Shown here: one piece after another, positions 56,410 through 64,000 of the stretch
Layout of the letters: each line of letters begins with the position of its first letter
How positions within the stretch are numbered: the stretch's first letter is position 1
DNA from: Streptomyces panaciradicis
GTDB lineage: Bacteria; Actinomycetota; Actinomycetes; Streptomycetales; Streptomycetaceae
DNA: 64,000 bases
Assembly: GCF_023516615.1 (NCBI RefSeq)
Contig: NZ_JAMGBF010000036.1
Location: forward strand, 1-64,000
Direction of reading: 5' to 3'
Made by a program: the position numbers and the translations under genes
The notes under the pieces: model-generated
The model's input: only the letters and a program-made list of their open reading frames with translations
The model's database searches: none
What the model was told of the DNA's origin: nothing

Positions 56410-57821
56410 CAGGTTCCGTCCCACGGCTGGTCATTGCCGCGCCCTCCTCGGGCAGCGGCAAGACCACCGTCGCCACGGGGTTGATGGCCGCGTTCGCCGC
56501 GCGGGGGCTCGCCGTGTCCCCGCACAAGGTCGGGCCGGACTACATCGACCCCGGGTACCACGCGCTCGCGACCGGGCGGGTGGGGCGGAACCTGGACGCG
56601 TACCTGTGCGGGCCCGAGCTGGTCGGCCCGCTGTTCGCGCACGGCGCCCGCGGGTGCGACCTCGCGGTCGTCGAGGGTGTCATGGGGATGTTCGACGGCG
56701 CCGCGGGCGAAGGCGAGTTGGCGTCCACGGCCCATGTCGCCAAGCTGCTGCGGGCGCCCGTGGTGCTGGTGGTCGACGCGTCGTCGCAGTCGCGGTCGGT
56801 GGCGGCGCTGGTGCACGGGTTCGCGTCGTGGGACCCGGAGGTGCGGGTCGGCGGCGTGATCCTCAACAAGGTGGCCTCCGACCGGCACGAGGCGCTGCTG
56901 CGGGAGGCCCTGGACTCGGCCGGGGTGCCGGTGCTGGGGGTGCTGCGGCGGGCCGCGCAGGTGGAGACGCCGTCACGGCACCTGGGGCTGGTGCCGGTCG
57001 CCGAGCGGGGCGCTGCCGCGGTGGAGGCCGTGGCGGCGATGGGGGCGCAGGTGGCCGCCGGGTGCGACCTTGACGCGCTGTCGGCGCTGGCGCGCGGTGC
57101 GGGTGCGTTGTCGTGTGCGGCGTGGGATGCGGCTGAGGCTCTGGGGGCTGCGCCCCCAGGCCCCCATCGGCCCGAGGGGCCTCGTCCTCAGGCTCCCCCA
57201 GAGGGGGTACCCCCAGACGGGCTGGTGGTTGCCGTGGCCGGCGGTAGTGCTTTCACGTTCTCCTACGCCGAGCACGCTGAGCTGCTGACCGCCGCCGGTG
57301 CCGAGGTCGTCACGTTCGATCCGCTGCGGGACGAGCAACTCCCGGACGGAACGGGCGGGTTGGTCATCGGGGGCGGGTTCCCCGAGGTGTACGCCGCCGA
57401 GCTGTCCGCCAACGAACCCTTGCGGAAGGCCGTCGCCGATCTCGCCGTGAGCGGGGCGCCCGTCGCCGCCGAGTGTGCCGGGCTGCTGTATCTGTCCCGG
57501 GAGCTGGACGGGCTGCCGATGTGCGGGGTGCTGGACGCGACCGCGCGGATGAGCGAGCGGCTGACCCTCGGCTACCGCGACGCCGTGGCCGTGAGCGACA
57601 GCGCGCTGGCCGTCGCCGGGACGCGGATGCGGGGGCACGAGTTCCACCGGACCGTGGTGGAGCCGGGCGCGGGGGCGGCTCCCGCGTGGGGGGTGCGCGC
57701 CCCGGAGCGGCGCGTCGAGGGTTTCGTACAACAAGGTGTGCACGCCAGTTATCTGCACACGCACTGGGCGTCGCGGCCCGGTGTCGCCCGTCGGTTCGTG
57801 GAGAGGTGCCGGACGTCATGA
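56406..57821 (+). CDS. cobB: Cobyrinic acid a,c-diamide synthase CobB
   Basis: A 471-residue glutamine-dependent synthase that amidates the a and c side chains. The N-terminal domain has APSSGSGKTT and HKVGPDYIDPGYH; the C-terminal glutaminase has the Cys in AAECAGLLYLS and late HASYLHTHW. Between the domains (about residues 245-272) lies an odd Pro/Gly-rich insert encoded by a C-rich palindromic stretch. Coupled to cobO and cobI by four-base overlaps. Confidence 0.95.
   Translation: MTGSVPRLVIAAPSSGSGKTTVATGLMAAFAARGLAVSPHKVGPDYIDPGYHALATGRVGRNLDAYLCGPELVGPLFAHGARGCDLAVVEGVMGMFDGAAGEGELASTAHVAKLLRAPVVLVVDASSQSRSVAALVHGFASWDPEVRVGGVILNKVASDRHEALLREALDSAGVPVLGVLRRAAQVETPSRHLGLVPVAERGAAAVEAVAAMGAQVAAGCDLDALSALARGAGALSCAAWDAAEALGAAPPGPHRPEGPRPQAPPEGVPPDGLVVAVAGGSAFTFSYAEHAELLTAAGAEVVTFDPLRDEQLPDGTGGLVIGGGFPEVYAAELSANEPLRKAVADLAVSGAPVAAECAGLLYLSRELDGLPMCGVLDATARMSERLTLGYRDAVAVSDSALAVAGTRMRGHEFHRTVVEPGAGAAPAWGVRAPERRVEGFVQQGVHASYLHTHWASRPGVARRFVERCRTS
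57141..57220 (+). repeat. C-rich palindromic insertion inside the cobB linker
   Basis: Dense inverted repeats (CTGGGGG/CCCCCAG, GGCCCGAGGGGCC, CCCCCAGAGGGGG, GGGGGTACCCCC) read in frame as a Pro/Gly linker. The motif resembles short G-run/C-run palindromic elements scattered in Streptomyces genomes. Confidence 0.6.
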
Positions 57822-58549
57822 GCAGGAAGCTGACCGGAGTGGGAGTGGGGCCCGGCGACCCCGAGCTGGTGACCGTCAAGGGCGTCAACGCGCTGCGGGC
57901 CGCCGGTGTGGTCGTCGTGCCCGTCATGGACACCGGGGAGCGCGGGCGCGCCGAGGCGACCGTGCTGCACTACGTGCCCGAGGAGAAGGTCGTACGGGTC
58001 GTGTTCGCGCTGAACGAGCGCAGCGACCGGGGACGGCGGGAGGCCGCCTGGGACGCGGCCGGGGAGCGGGTCGCCGAGCTGCTGCGGGAGCGCGGGAGCG
58101 TCGCCTTCGCCACCATCGGCGACCCCAACGTGTACTCCACCTTCACCTACCTCGCGCAGACCGTCGCCGCGCTGGTTCCGGGGACCGTGGTGGAGACCGT
58201 CCCCGGGATCACCGCCATGCAGGACCTCGCGGCCCGGTCGGGGGCCGTGCTGACCGAGGGCACCGAGCCGCTCACCCTGGTCCCCGTCACCGCCGGGGCG
58301 GCCGTCCTCAAGGACGCCCTGAACGGGCCCGGCACCGTCGTCGCCTACAAGTTCGGCCGGCACGCCGCCGAGGTCGCCGAGGTGCTGCGGGAGACCGGGC
58401 GGCTGGAGGGCGCGGTGTGGGGGGCGGCGCTCGGCCTGGAGAGCGAGTCGATCCGGGCGGCCGCCGACCTCGACGGGGCCCCGCTGCCGTACCTGTCGAC
58501 GCTCATCGCGCCCGCCCGGCGCGAGGGCGGGCGGGGCGGCAAGCTGTGA
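57818..58549 (+). CDS. cobI: Precorrin-2 C20-methyltransferase CobI
   Basis: A 243-residue SAM-dependent methyltransferase: GVGVGPGDPELVTVKGVNAL at the N terminus, FATIGDPNVYSTFTYL near residue 93, and VVETVPGITAMQDLAAR near residue 125. It makes precorrin-3A. Last gene of the riboswitch-controlled run; ends 20 bases from the convergent metal-transporter gene. Confidence 0.94.
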   Translation: MSRKLTGVGVGPGDPELVTVKGVNALRAAGVVVVPVMDTGERGRAEATVLHYVPEEKVVRVVFALNERSDRGRREAAWDAAGERVAELLRERGSVAFATIGDPNVYSTFTYLAQTVAALVPGTVVETVPGITAMQDLAARSGAVLTEGTEPLTLVPVTAGAAVLKDALNGPGTVVAYKFGRHAAEVAEVLRETGRLEGAVWGAALGLESESIRAAADLDGAPLPYLSTLIAPARREGGRGGKL

Positions 58550-58569
58550 GACCGCGCCCGGGGCCCGGC

Positions 58570-59301
58570 TCAGCCGGCGAGCCCGACCACCAGCCAGATG
58601 AACAGCGCGCCCGCCACCGTGAACAGCAGGGTGGAGCGGGCGGGGTGTTCGTGGTGCGCCTCGGGGAGGATCTCGGCGGCGGCGAGGTAGAGCAGCACGC
58701 CGCCGAACAGGCCCAGATAGCCGCCGAGCAGGCTCTCGGGGATGGACACGTAGGCGGTGGAGGCCGCGCCGACCACCGGGGCCGCCGCGTCCGCGAACAG
58801 CATGGTGAGCGCCTTGCGGCGGTCGTTCCCGTACAGGCTCGTGATCGTGTACGTGTTGAAGCCGTCCGCGAAGTCGTGGGCGATCACGGCGAGCGCGACC
58901 GCCGCGCCCATGCCGCCGCCGACCTGGAAGGCCGCGCCGATCGCGACACCGTCCATCGCGCTGTGGCCGACCATGGCGGCCGCCGCCGTCAGGCCCACCT
59001 CGGGCGCCCGGTGGTCGTGCGCCTCGTCGCCGCCGTGGGACGCCTGGCGGTGGGCGAGGGTGCGCTCCACCAGGTGGGCCAGCAGGAAGCCGGCCACGAA
59101 CAGCAGCAGGGCCGCGGGTACGCCGAAGACCTCGTCGCCCGCCGCCCGCAGCGCCTCCGGCAGCAGGTCCAGGCCGACCACGCCCAGCATCAGTCCGCCC
59201 GCCAGTCCCAGGACGAGATGGCGACGGTCGGTGACCCGCTGTGCCGTCCATCCGCCGACCAGCGTCATCAGGAACGCGCACAGCGCGACGAAGACCGCCA
59301 T
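58570..59301 (-). CDS. ZIP-family divalent metal transporter within the cobalamin locus
   Basis: A 243-residue membrane protein with about eight hydrophobic segments. The ZIP signature helices are MVGHSAMDGVAIGAAF (helix IV, His and Asp) and VIAHDFADGFNTY (helix V, His and Asp), with a histidine/acidic loop (HGGDEAHDHRAPE) before them. ZIP proteins import Zn2+ and related ions. Sitting between two cob operons, in the opposite direction, it is a plausible cobalt supplier, but zinc cannot be excluded. Confidence 0.88.
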   Translation of the reverse strand: MAVFVALCAFLMTLVGGWTAQRVTDRRHLVLGLAGGLMLGVVGLDLLPEALRAAGDEVFGVPAALLLFVAGFLLAHLVERTLAHRQASHGGDEAHDHRAPEVGLTAAAAMVGHSAMDGVAIGAAFQVGGGMGAAVALAVIAHDFADGFNTYTITSLYGNDRRKALTMLFADAAAPVVGAASTAYVSIPESLLGGYLGLFGGVLLYLAAAEILPEAHHEHPARSTLLFTVAGALFIWLVVGLAG

Positions 59302-59406
59302 GGGGCCTTGTTATCCGATCAACCGTCGTTTGCGCACATCGTGCGGCCTCGACGCCCCCTCGCGTAAGACGTTTTGTACGAGTTGTTCATGAGAGGACCG
59401 ATTTTC

Positions 59407-60225
59407 ATGGCCGATGCCTCCACCGGCAAGGTGACCTTCGTCGGTGCCGGCCCCGGCGCCGCCGACCTGCTGACGTTCCGTGCCGCGCGCGCCATCGCCG
59501 AGGCCGACGTCGTGATCTGGGCGGCGAGCCTGGTGCAGGCGGAGGTCCTCGAGCACGCGCGCGAGGGCGCGGAGATCCTCGACTCGGCGACCATGTCCCT
59601 GGAGGACGTCGTCGCCGTCTACGAGCGGGCGCGGGCCGAAGGGCTGCGCGTGGCCCGTATCCACTCCGGCGACCCGGCCCTGTGGGGCGGCACCCAGGAG
59701 CAGCTCGACCGGTGCGCCGCGATCGGCATCGCCACCGAGGTCGTTCCCGGTGTCTCGGCGTTCTCCGCCGTCGCCGCCCTCGCGCAGCGGGAGCTGACCA
59801 TCCCCGAGGTGGCGCAGTCGGTGATCCTCACCCGGCTCGGCGGCGGCAAGACGCCGATGCCGCCCGGCGAGGAGGTCCGGGAGTTCGCCCGGCACGGCAC
59901 CACCATGGCGCTGTTCCTGTCGGCCGCCCGCAGCGGGCAGCTGGTGCGGGAGCTGCTGGAGGGCGGCTACCCGACGTCCACACCGGTCGTGGTCGCCTAC
60001 CAGGCGACCTGGCCGGAGGAGCTGCTGGTGCGCTGCACCATCGGCACCCTGGAGGAGACGGTCAAGGAGCACAAGCTCTGGAAGCACACCCTGTTCCTGG
60101 TCGGCCCGGCGCTGGACGCCGAGGGCACCCGCTCCCACCTGTACCACCCCGGTCACTTCCACGGCTTCCGCAAGGCCGACCCGGAGGCCCGCCGGGCCCT
60201 GCGCGAGCGCGGGGCGAGTACGTGA
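59407..60225 (+). CDS. cobM: Precorrin-4 C11-methyltransferase CobM
   Basis: A 272-residue methyltransferase: VTFVGAGPGAADLLTFR, IHSGDPALWGGTQEQLDR, VVPGVSAFSAVAALAQ and the C-terminal HPGHFHGFRK. ATG 59407 with AGAGGA eight bases before it (in-frame ATGs at 59374 and 59389 precede that site). It heads a second operon; the 105-bp gap upstream has no B12 aptamer. Confidence 0.93.
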   Translation: MADASTGKVTFVGAGPGAADLLTFRAARAIAEADVVIWAASLVQAEVLEHAREGAEILDSATMSLEDVVAVYERARAEGLRVARIHSGDPALWGGTQEQLDRCAAIGIATEVVPGVSAFSAVAALAQRELTIPEVAQSVILTRLGGGKTPMPPGEEVREFARHGTTMALFLSAARSGQLVRELLEGGYPTSTPVVVAYQATWPEELLVRCTIGTLEETVKEHKLWKHTLFLVGPALDAEGTRSHLYHPGHFHGFRKADPEARRALRERGAST

Positions 60226-61463
60226 GCGGCCCGATCACGGTCGTCGGCACGGGGACGGGGGCGCCGGTTCCCGCCGAGGTGCTGGCCGGCGCCCGGCTGG
60301 TCGTCGGCGGGCGGCGCCATCTGGCCGCCGCCCCGGTGCCGCCGGACGCCGAGCAGGTCGTCCTCGGCGCCCTGGCGCCCGCCCTGGACACCGTCGAGCG
60401 GCATCTGGAGAAGGGGGCCCGGGTGGTCGTGCTGGCCTCCGGCGACCCCGGGTTCTTCGGGATCGTGCGGGTGCTGGCCGAGCGGTTCGGATCCGGGCGG
60501 CTGGACGTGCGGCCCGGGGTGTCGTCCGTCGCCGCCGCGTTCGCGCGGGCCGGGCTGACGTGGGACGACGCGGTGGTCGTCAGTGCGCACGGCCGGGCGC
60601 TGCGTACGGCGGTGAACGTGTGCCGGGCGCGGCCGAAGGTGGCGGTGCTGACCGGTCCGGGCGGCGGGCCCGCCGAGCTGGGGGCCGCGCTGCGCGGCAC
60701 CGGCCGGGTCCTGGTCGTCGCCTCGGCGCTCGGTTCCGGGGCCGAGCGGGTGGAGCGGGTGACGCCCGCCGAGGCCGCGGACCGCGACTGGGGACCGGAC
60801 GTCAGCGTGGTGCTGTGCCTCGACGAGGCGCGCCCGACGGGCGAGGTGCGGACGGTCGCCGGCGCGCCGGCCGGGCCCGCCTCCTGGGCCCTGGCCGAGG
60901 ACGCGTTCGCGCACCGGGACTCGATGATCACCAAGTTCGAGGTACGGGCCCTGGCGCTCGCCCGGCTCGGGCCGCGCCTCGGCGACCTGGTGTGGGACGT
61001 CGGCGCGGGCTCCGGCTCGGTGGCGGTCGAGTGCGCCCGGTTCGGGGCCGCCGTCACCGCGGTGGAGAAGACGCCGGACGGCGTGGAGCGGATCCGGGCC
61101 AACGCCGCCGCCCACGGCGTGGACGTCCAGGTCGTGCACGGCACGGCGCCGGACGCCCTGTCCGCACTCGACGCCCCGGACGCCGTGTTCGTCGGGGGTG
61201 GCGGAGCCGACCTGCCCGCCGTCGTCGCCGCCTGTGCCCGGCGCGCCCGGCGGACGGTCGTGGTCGCCATGGCCGCGCTGGACCGCGTACCGGCCGCGCG
61301 CGCGGCGCTGACCGGCGCCGGGTTCGCCTGCGACGGCGTGCTGCTGCAGTCGTCGCGGCTCGCCCCGTTGCCGGGGGATGTCACCCGGCTCGCGGCGACC
61401 AACCCCGTGTTTCTGCTGTGGGGGTCCAGAACCCCCGTGTCTGACGAAGGAGTTGCCCAGTGA
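60222..61463 (+). CDS. cobL: Precorrin-6Y C5,15-methyltransferase (decarboxylating) CobL
   Basis: A 413-residue two-domain enzyme. The N-terminal CbiE-type methyltransferase domain contains ASGDPGFFGIVRVL and VSAHGRALRT; the C-terminal CbiT-type domain contains GDLVWDVGAGSGSVAVECAR. The fusion methylates C5 and C15 and removes the C12 acetate carboxyl group. GTG 60222 overlaps the cobM stop. Confidence 0.93.
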   Translation: MSGPITVVGTGTGAPVPAEVLAGARLVVGGRRHLAAAPVPPDAEQVVLGALAPALDTVERHLEKGARVVVLASGDPGFFGIVRVLAERFGSGRLDVRPGVSSVAAAFARAGLTWDDAVVVSAHGRALRTAVNVCRARPKVAVLTGPGGGPAELGAALRGTGRVLVVASALGSGAERVERVTPAEAADRDWGPDVSVVLCLDEARPTGEVRTVAGAPAGPASWALAEDAFAHRDSMITKFEVRALALARLGPRLGDLVWDVGAGSGSVAVECARFGAAVTAVEKTPDGVERIRANAAAHGVDVQVVHGTAPDALSALDAPDAVFVGGGGADLPAVVAACARRARRTVVVAMAALDRVPAARAALTGAGFACDGVLLQSSRLAPLPGDVTRLAATNPVFLLWGSRTPVSDEGVAQ

Positions 61464-63142
61464 TCGGCCTCATTTCCGCCACCGCGGCGGGGGCGGCGGC
61501 ACGCGACCGGCTGGCCGCTGCCTGGCCGGACCGCACGCGCGTGTACGAGGGTCCCGTCGGGGACGCCGTACGGGCCGCGTTCGCGGAGTGCGAGCAGCTC
61601 GTGTGCTTCCTGGCCACCGGAGCGGTCGTCCGGCTGATCGCACCGCTGCTGGGCGACAAGAGCGCCGACCCCGGTGTGGTGTGCGTCGACGAGGGCGGCC
61701 GGTTCGCCGTCTCGCTGGTCGGCGGCCACGGCGGCGGCGCCAACGAACTCGCCCGCGAGGTCGGCGAGTTGCTGGGAGCCGAGCCCGTGATCACCACGGC
61801 GACGGACTCCGTCGGGCTGGCCGGCCTGGACACGCTCGGGCTGCCGGTCGAGGGAGCCGTCGCGGCCGTGTCGCGGGCCCTGCTCGACGGCGAACCCGTC
61901 GCCCTGGACGCCGAGTTGCGCTGGCCGCTGCCCGCCCTGCCGGTCGCGGCGCGGGGCGCGTACACGATCCGGCTGACCGACCGGGCCGTCGAGCCCGGCG
62001 AGCGCGAGGTCGTCCTGCGGCCGCCCTCTCTCGTCGTCGGCGTCGGCGCCTCCAAGGGCGCGCCGGTCGAGGAGGTCCTGGAGCTCGTGGAGGGCGCGCT
62101 GCGGGACGCGGGCCTCTCCCCCGCCTCGCTCGCCGAACTGGCCACCGTCGACGCCAAGGCCGACGAGCCGGGGATCGTGCGGGCGACCGAGCGGCTGGGC
62201 GTGCCCCTGGTGACGTACCCGGCCGAGGAGCTGGCGGCGGTCGACGTGCCCAACCCCTCCGAGGCGCCCCTCGCCGCGGTCGGCACGCCGTCGGTCGCCG
62301 AGGCGGCGGCCCTCGTGGGCGGAGGCGAACTCCTCGTCCCCAAGCGGAAGTCCGCGGCGAGCCCCGCCATGGCGACCTGCGCGGTCGTACGGCGGCCCGC
62401 GCGCGGCCGGCTCGCGGTGGTGGGGCTCGGCCCCGGCGCCCGCGACCTGCTCACCCCGCGCGCCGAGGCCGAGCTGCGGCGCGCCTCCGTGCTCGTCGGG
62501 CTCGACCAGTACGTCGACCAGATCCGCGACCTGCTGCGGCCCGGCACCCGGGTCCTGGAGTCGGGGCTGGGCGCGGAGGAGGAGCGGGCCCGCACCGCGG
62601 TCGCCGAGGCCCGCAAGGGGCAGGCCGTCGCACTGATCGGCAGCGGCGACGCGGGCGTGTACGCCATGGCCTCGCCCGCGCTGGCCGAGGCGTCGGACGA
62701 CATCGACGTGGTCGGCGTGCCCGGCGTCACCGCCGCGCTCGCCGCCGGGGCGCTCCTCGGGGCACCCCTCGGCCACGACCACGTGTCCATCAGCCTCTCC
62801 GACCTGCACACCCCCTGGGAGGTCATCGAGCGGCGGGTGCGCGCGGCGGCCGAGGCGGACCTCGTGGTCACCTTCTACAACCCCCGTTCCCGCGGCCGGG
62901 ACTGGCAGCTGCCGAAGGCGCTGGCGATCCTCGCCGGGCACCGCGAGCCGGCGACGCCGGTCGGTGTCGTACGCAACGCCTCCCGCCCCGACGAGTCCGC
63001 CCGGGTGACGACGCTCGCCGAGCTCGACCCGGCGACGGTCGACATGATGACGGTCGTGACCGTGGGCAACACGGCGACCCGCGAGATCGCGGGACGCATG
63101 GTGACGCCGCGCGGCTACCGCTGGCAGGAGGAGCCGAAGTGA
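61460..63142 (+). CDS. cobJ: CbiG-CobJ (CbiGH) fusion: cobalamin ring-contraction protein
   Basis: A 560-residue fusion. Residues 1-315 are CbiG: VCFLATGAVVRLIAPLLGDK, SLVGGHGGGANELAREV, GVGASKGAPVEEVLELV. Residues ~320-555 are the precorrin-3B C17-methyltransferase: VVGLGPGARDLLTPRAEAEL, LIGSGDAGVYAMASP, and VVTFYNPRSRGRDWQLPKAL. Together they carry out C17 methylation and ring contraction. Coupled by a GTGA overlap on both sides. Confidence 0.93.
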   Translation: MIGLISATAAGAAARDRLAAAWPDRTRVYEGPVGDAVRAAFAECEQLVCFLATGAVVRLIAPLLGDKSADPGVVCVDEGGRFAVSLVGGHGGGANELAREVGELLGAEPVITTATDSVGLAGLDTLGLPVEGAVAAVSRALLDGEPVALDAELRWPLPALPVAARGAYTIRLTDRAVEPGEREVVLRPPSLVVGVGASKGAPVEEVLELVEGALRDAGLSPASLAELATVDAKADEPGIVRATERLGVPLVTYPAEELAAVDVPNPSEAPLAAVGTPSVAEAAALVGGGELLVPKRKSAASPAMATCAVVRRPARGRLAVVGLGPGARDLLTPRAEAELRRASVLVGLDQYVDQIRDLLRPGTRVLESGLGAEEERARTAVAEARKGQAVALIGSGDAGVYAMASPALAEASDDIDVVGVPGVTAALAAGALLGAPLGHDHVSISLSDLHTPWEVIERRVRAAAEADLVVTFYNPRSRGRDWQLPKALAILAGHREPATPVGVVRNASRPDESARVTTLAELDPATVDMMTVVTVGNTATREIAGRMVTPRGYRWQEEPK

Positions 63143-63729
63143 ACCGTGTGATCCACCCGATCGAGGTGGAGTCCTACCGGCGGATGCGGGCCCGCCTGGA
63201 CACCTCGCACCTCCCGCCGCTGACCCGGGCCGTGGTCGAGCGCGTCGTCCACTCGGCCGCCGACCTCGACTACGCCGGCGATCTCGTCATGGACGAGGGC
63301 GAGTTGGCGAAGGCGCACGCGGCGCTGCACGCCGGCGCTCCGGTGGTCGTCGACGTCGAGATGGTGGCGGCCGGGATCACCCGGCGCGAGACCGTGTGCC
63401 GGCTGAAGGACGCGGTCGCCGGGCCGGGGCTGACCCGCTCGGCGCACGCGGTCCGGCTCGCCCACGAGCAGGTCGGCCCGGGCGCGATCTGGGTGATCGG
63501 CAACGCGCCGACCGCGCTGGAGGAACTGCTGACACTGGACGCCGACCCGGCGCTCGTCATCGGACTGCCCGTCGGCTTCGTCGGCGCGGTCGAGTCCAAG
63601 GCCGCGCTGCGCGCGAGCGGGCTGCCCGCCGTGAGCAACGTGTCCGAGAAGGGCGGTTCGGCGGTCGCCTCCGCCGCGCTCAACGCCCTGCTGTACCACC
63701 CCACTTCACCGTCCGAGGAGACATCGTGA
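63139..63729 (+). CDS. cobH: Precorrin-8X methylmutase CobH/CbiC
   Basis: A 196-residue enzyme that moves the C11 methyl group to C12, giving hydrogenobyrinic acid. Family marks: IEVESYRRM, the catalytic His region VERVVHSAADLDY, IGNAPTALEEL, and LPVGFVGAVESK. Start GTG 63139 overlaps the preceding stop; its own stop overlaps the next start. Confidence 0.95.
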   Translation: MNRVIHPIEVESYRRMRARLDTSHLPPLTRAVVERVVHSAADLDYAGDLVMDEGELAKAHAALHAGAPVVVDVEMVAAGITRRETVCRLKDAVAGPGLTRSAHAVRLAHEQVGPGAIWVIGNAPTALEELLTLDADPALVIGLPVGFVGAVESKAALRASGLPAVSNVSEKGGSAVASAALNALLYHPTSPSEETS

Positions 63730-64000
63730 CCACCCCGCCGCCCGCCCTGCTCATCGCCGGCCACGGCACCCGGGACGAGGCCGGGGCCGAGGCGTTCCGC
63801 GACTTCGTGCGGGAGCTCGGCCGCCGCCACCCCGAACTGCCCGTCGCCGGCGGCTTCATCGAGCTGTCGCCGCCGCCGCTGGGCGACGCGGTCGCCGACC
63901 TGGTGGAGCGCGGTGTGCGCCGGTTCGCCGCCGTCCCGCTGATGCTGGTGTCCGCCGGGCACGCCAAGGGGGACATCCCGGCGGCGCTGTCCCGCGAGAA
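63726..64000 (+). CDS. cbiX: CbiX-like sirohydrochlorin cobaltochelatase (3' end outside window)
   Basis: GTG 63726 overlaps the cobH stop and opens a frame running off the window end. The ~91 visible residues are a chelatase domain: ALLIAGHGTRDEAGAEAFRDF with the metal-binding His, FIELSPPPLGDAV, and VPLMLVSAGHAKGDIP with the second His. CbiX inserts cobalt into sirohydrochlorin (early pathway) or, in related forms, iron. Its presence beside CobN is notable. Length and domain count cannot be judged. Confidence 0.85.
   Translation, partial: MTTPPPALLIAGHGTRDEAGAEAFRDFVRELGRRHPELPVAGGFIELSPPPLGDAVADLVERGVRRFAAVPLMLVSAGHAKGDIPAALSRE

Noticed and set aside
60062-62941. A 959-codon antisense frame over cobM, cobL and cbiG-cobJ
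   Set aside because: Arg/Ala/Pro/Ser-rich without domains; the opposite strand carries complete cobalamin enzymes.

Overview
This is about 64 kb of a high-GC actinobacterial chromosome, almost certainly Streptomyces. The evidence is roughly 72% GC, GTG and even TTG starts, strong GGAGG ribosome sites and terminators that are GC hairpins without T tracts. The set of conserved neighbours also fits (serB, fabG-fabI, tldD/tldE, tyrS, gbn, a PiT phosphate transporter, then a cobalamin locus). The gene order resembles the SCO18xx core region of S. coelicolor as I remember it. I see no transposase, phage gene, CRISPR, tRNA or rRNA.

Layout. 1-12.0 kb: housekeeping genes, namely phosphoserine phosphatase, a SixA-like phosphatase, an MFS exporter with a divergent FadR-type regulator, FAS-II reductases, the TldD/TldE protease pair and TyrRS. 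12.0-13.0 kb: small conserved genes plus a 6C-type small RNA. 13.0-19.2 kb: a sugar-uptake unit made of a LacI repressor, twin operators, a binding lipoprotein, two permeases and a GH1 beta-glucosidase. It has no ATPase of its own, so it probably shares a general one. 19.4-22.5 kb: MoaA and an acetate symporter with its DUF485 partner. 22.7-25.9 kb: two tandem secreted subtilisins. 26-35.7 kb: a CoA-transferase-like protein with rearranged domain order, a CopD-like protein, an alcohol dehydrogenase, a truncated lysoplasmalogenase, a VIT1-type transporter, an exonuclease-BRCT fusion, SURF1, a GH15 enzyme and an atypical SDR. 35.7-38.8 kb: an Asp23/AmaP envelope-stress cluster. 38.8-45.6 kb: enoyl-CoA hydratase, the nucleoid protein Gbn, an ABC-F ATPase preceded by a putative seven-codon leader, a hypothetical protein, a hydrolase and a class II aldolase. 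45.8-47.4 kb: a PiT phosphate transporter behind a PHO box.

47.5-64 kb is the cobalamin region. A B12 riboswitch and a 19-codon upstream ORF precede cobD-cobQ-cobN-chlID-cobO-cobB-cobI, in which every junction overlaps by one or four bases. A ZIP metal transporter lies in the opposite direction, followed by a second overlapping run cobM-cobL-cbiG/cobJ-cobH-cbiX that leaves the window. Together these encode corrin-ring methylation and contraction, amidation, late cobalt insertion (CobN plus a ChlI/ChlD-like subunit), adenosylation and aminopropanol-arm attachment, with probable metal supply by the ZIP protein.

The most interesting non-gene signals are: the GATC cluster beside gbn; the apparently leaderless seven-codon ORF before the ABC-F gene; the upstream ORF under the B12 riboswitch; a C-rich in-frame insertion in the cobB linker; stacked palindromes before the rearranged CoA-transferase gene; and an operator palindrome inside the promoter of the MFS gene.
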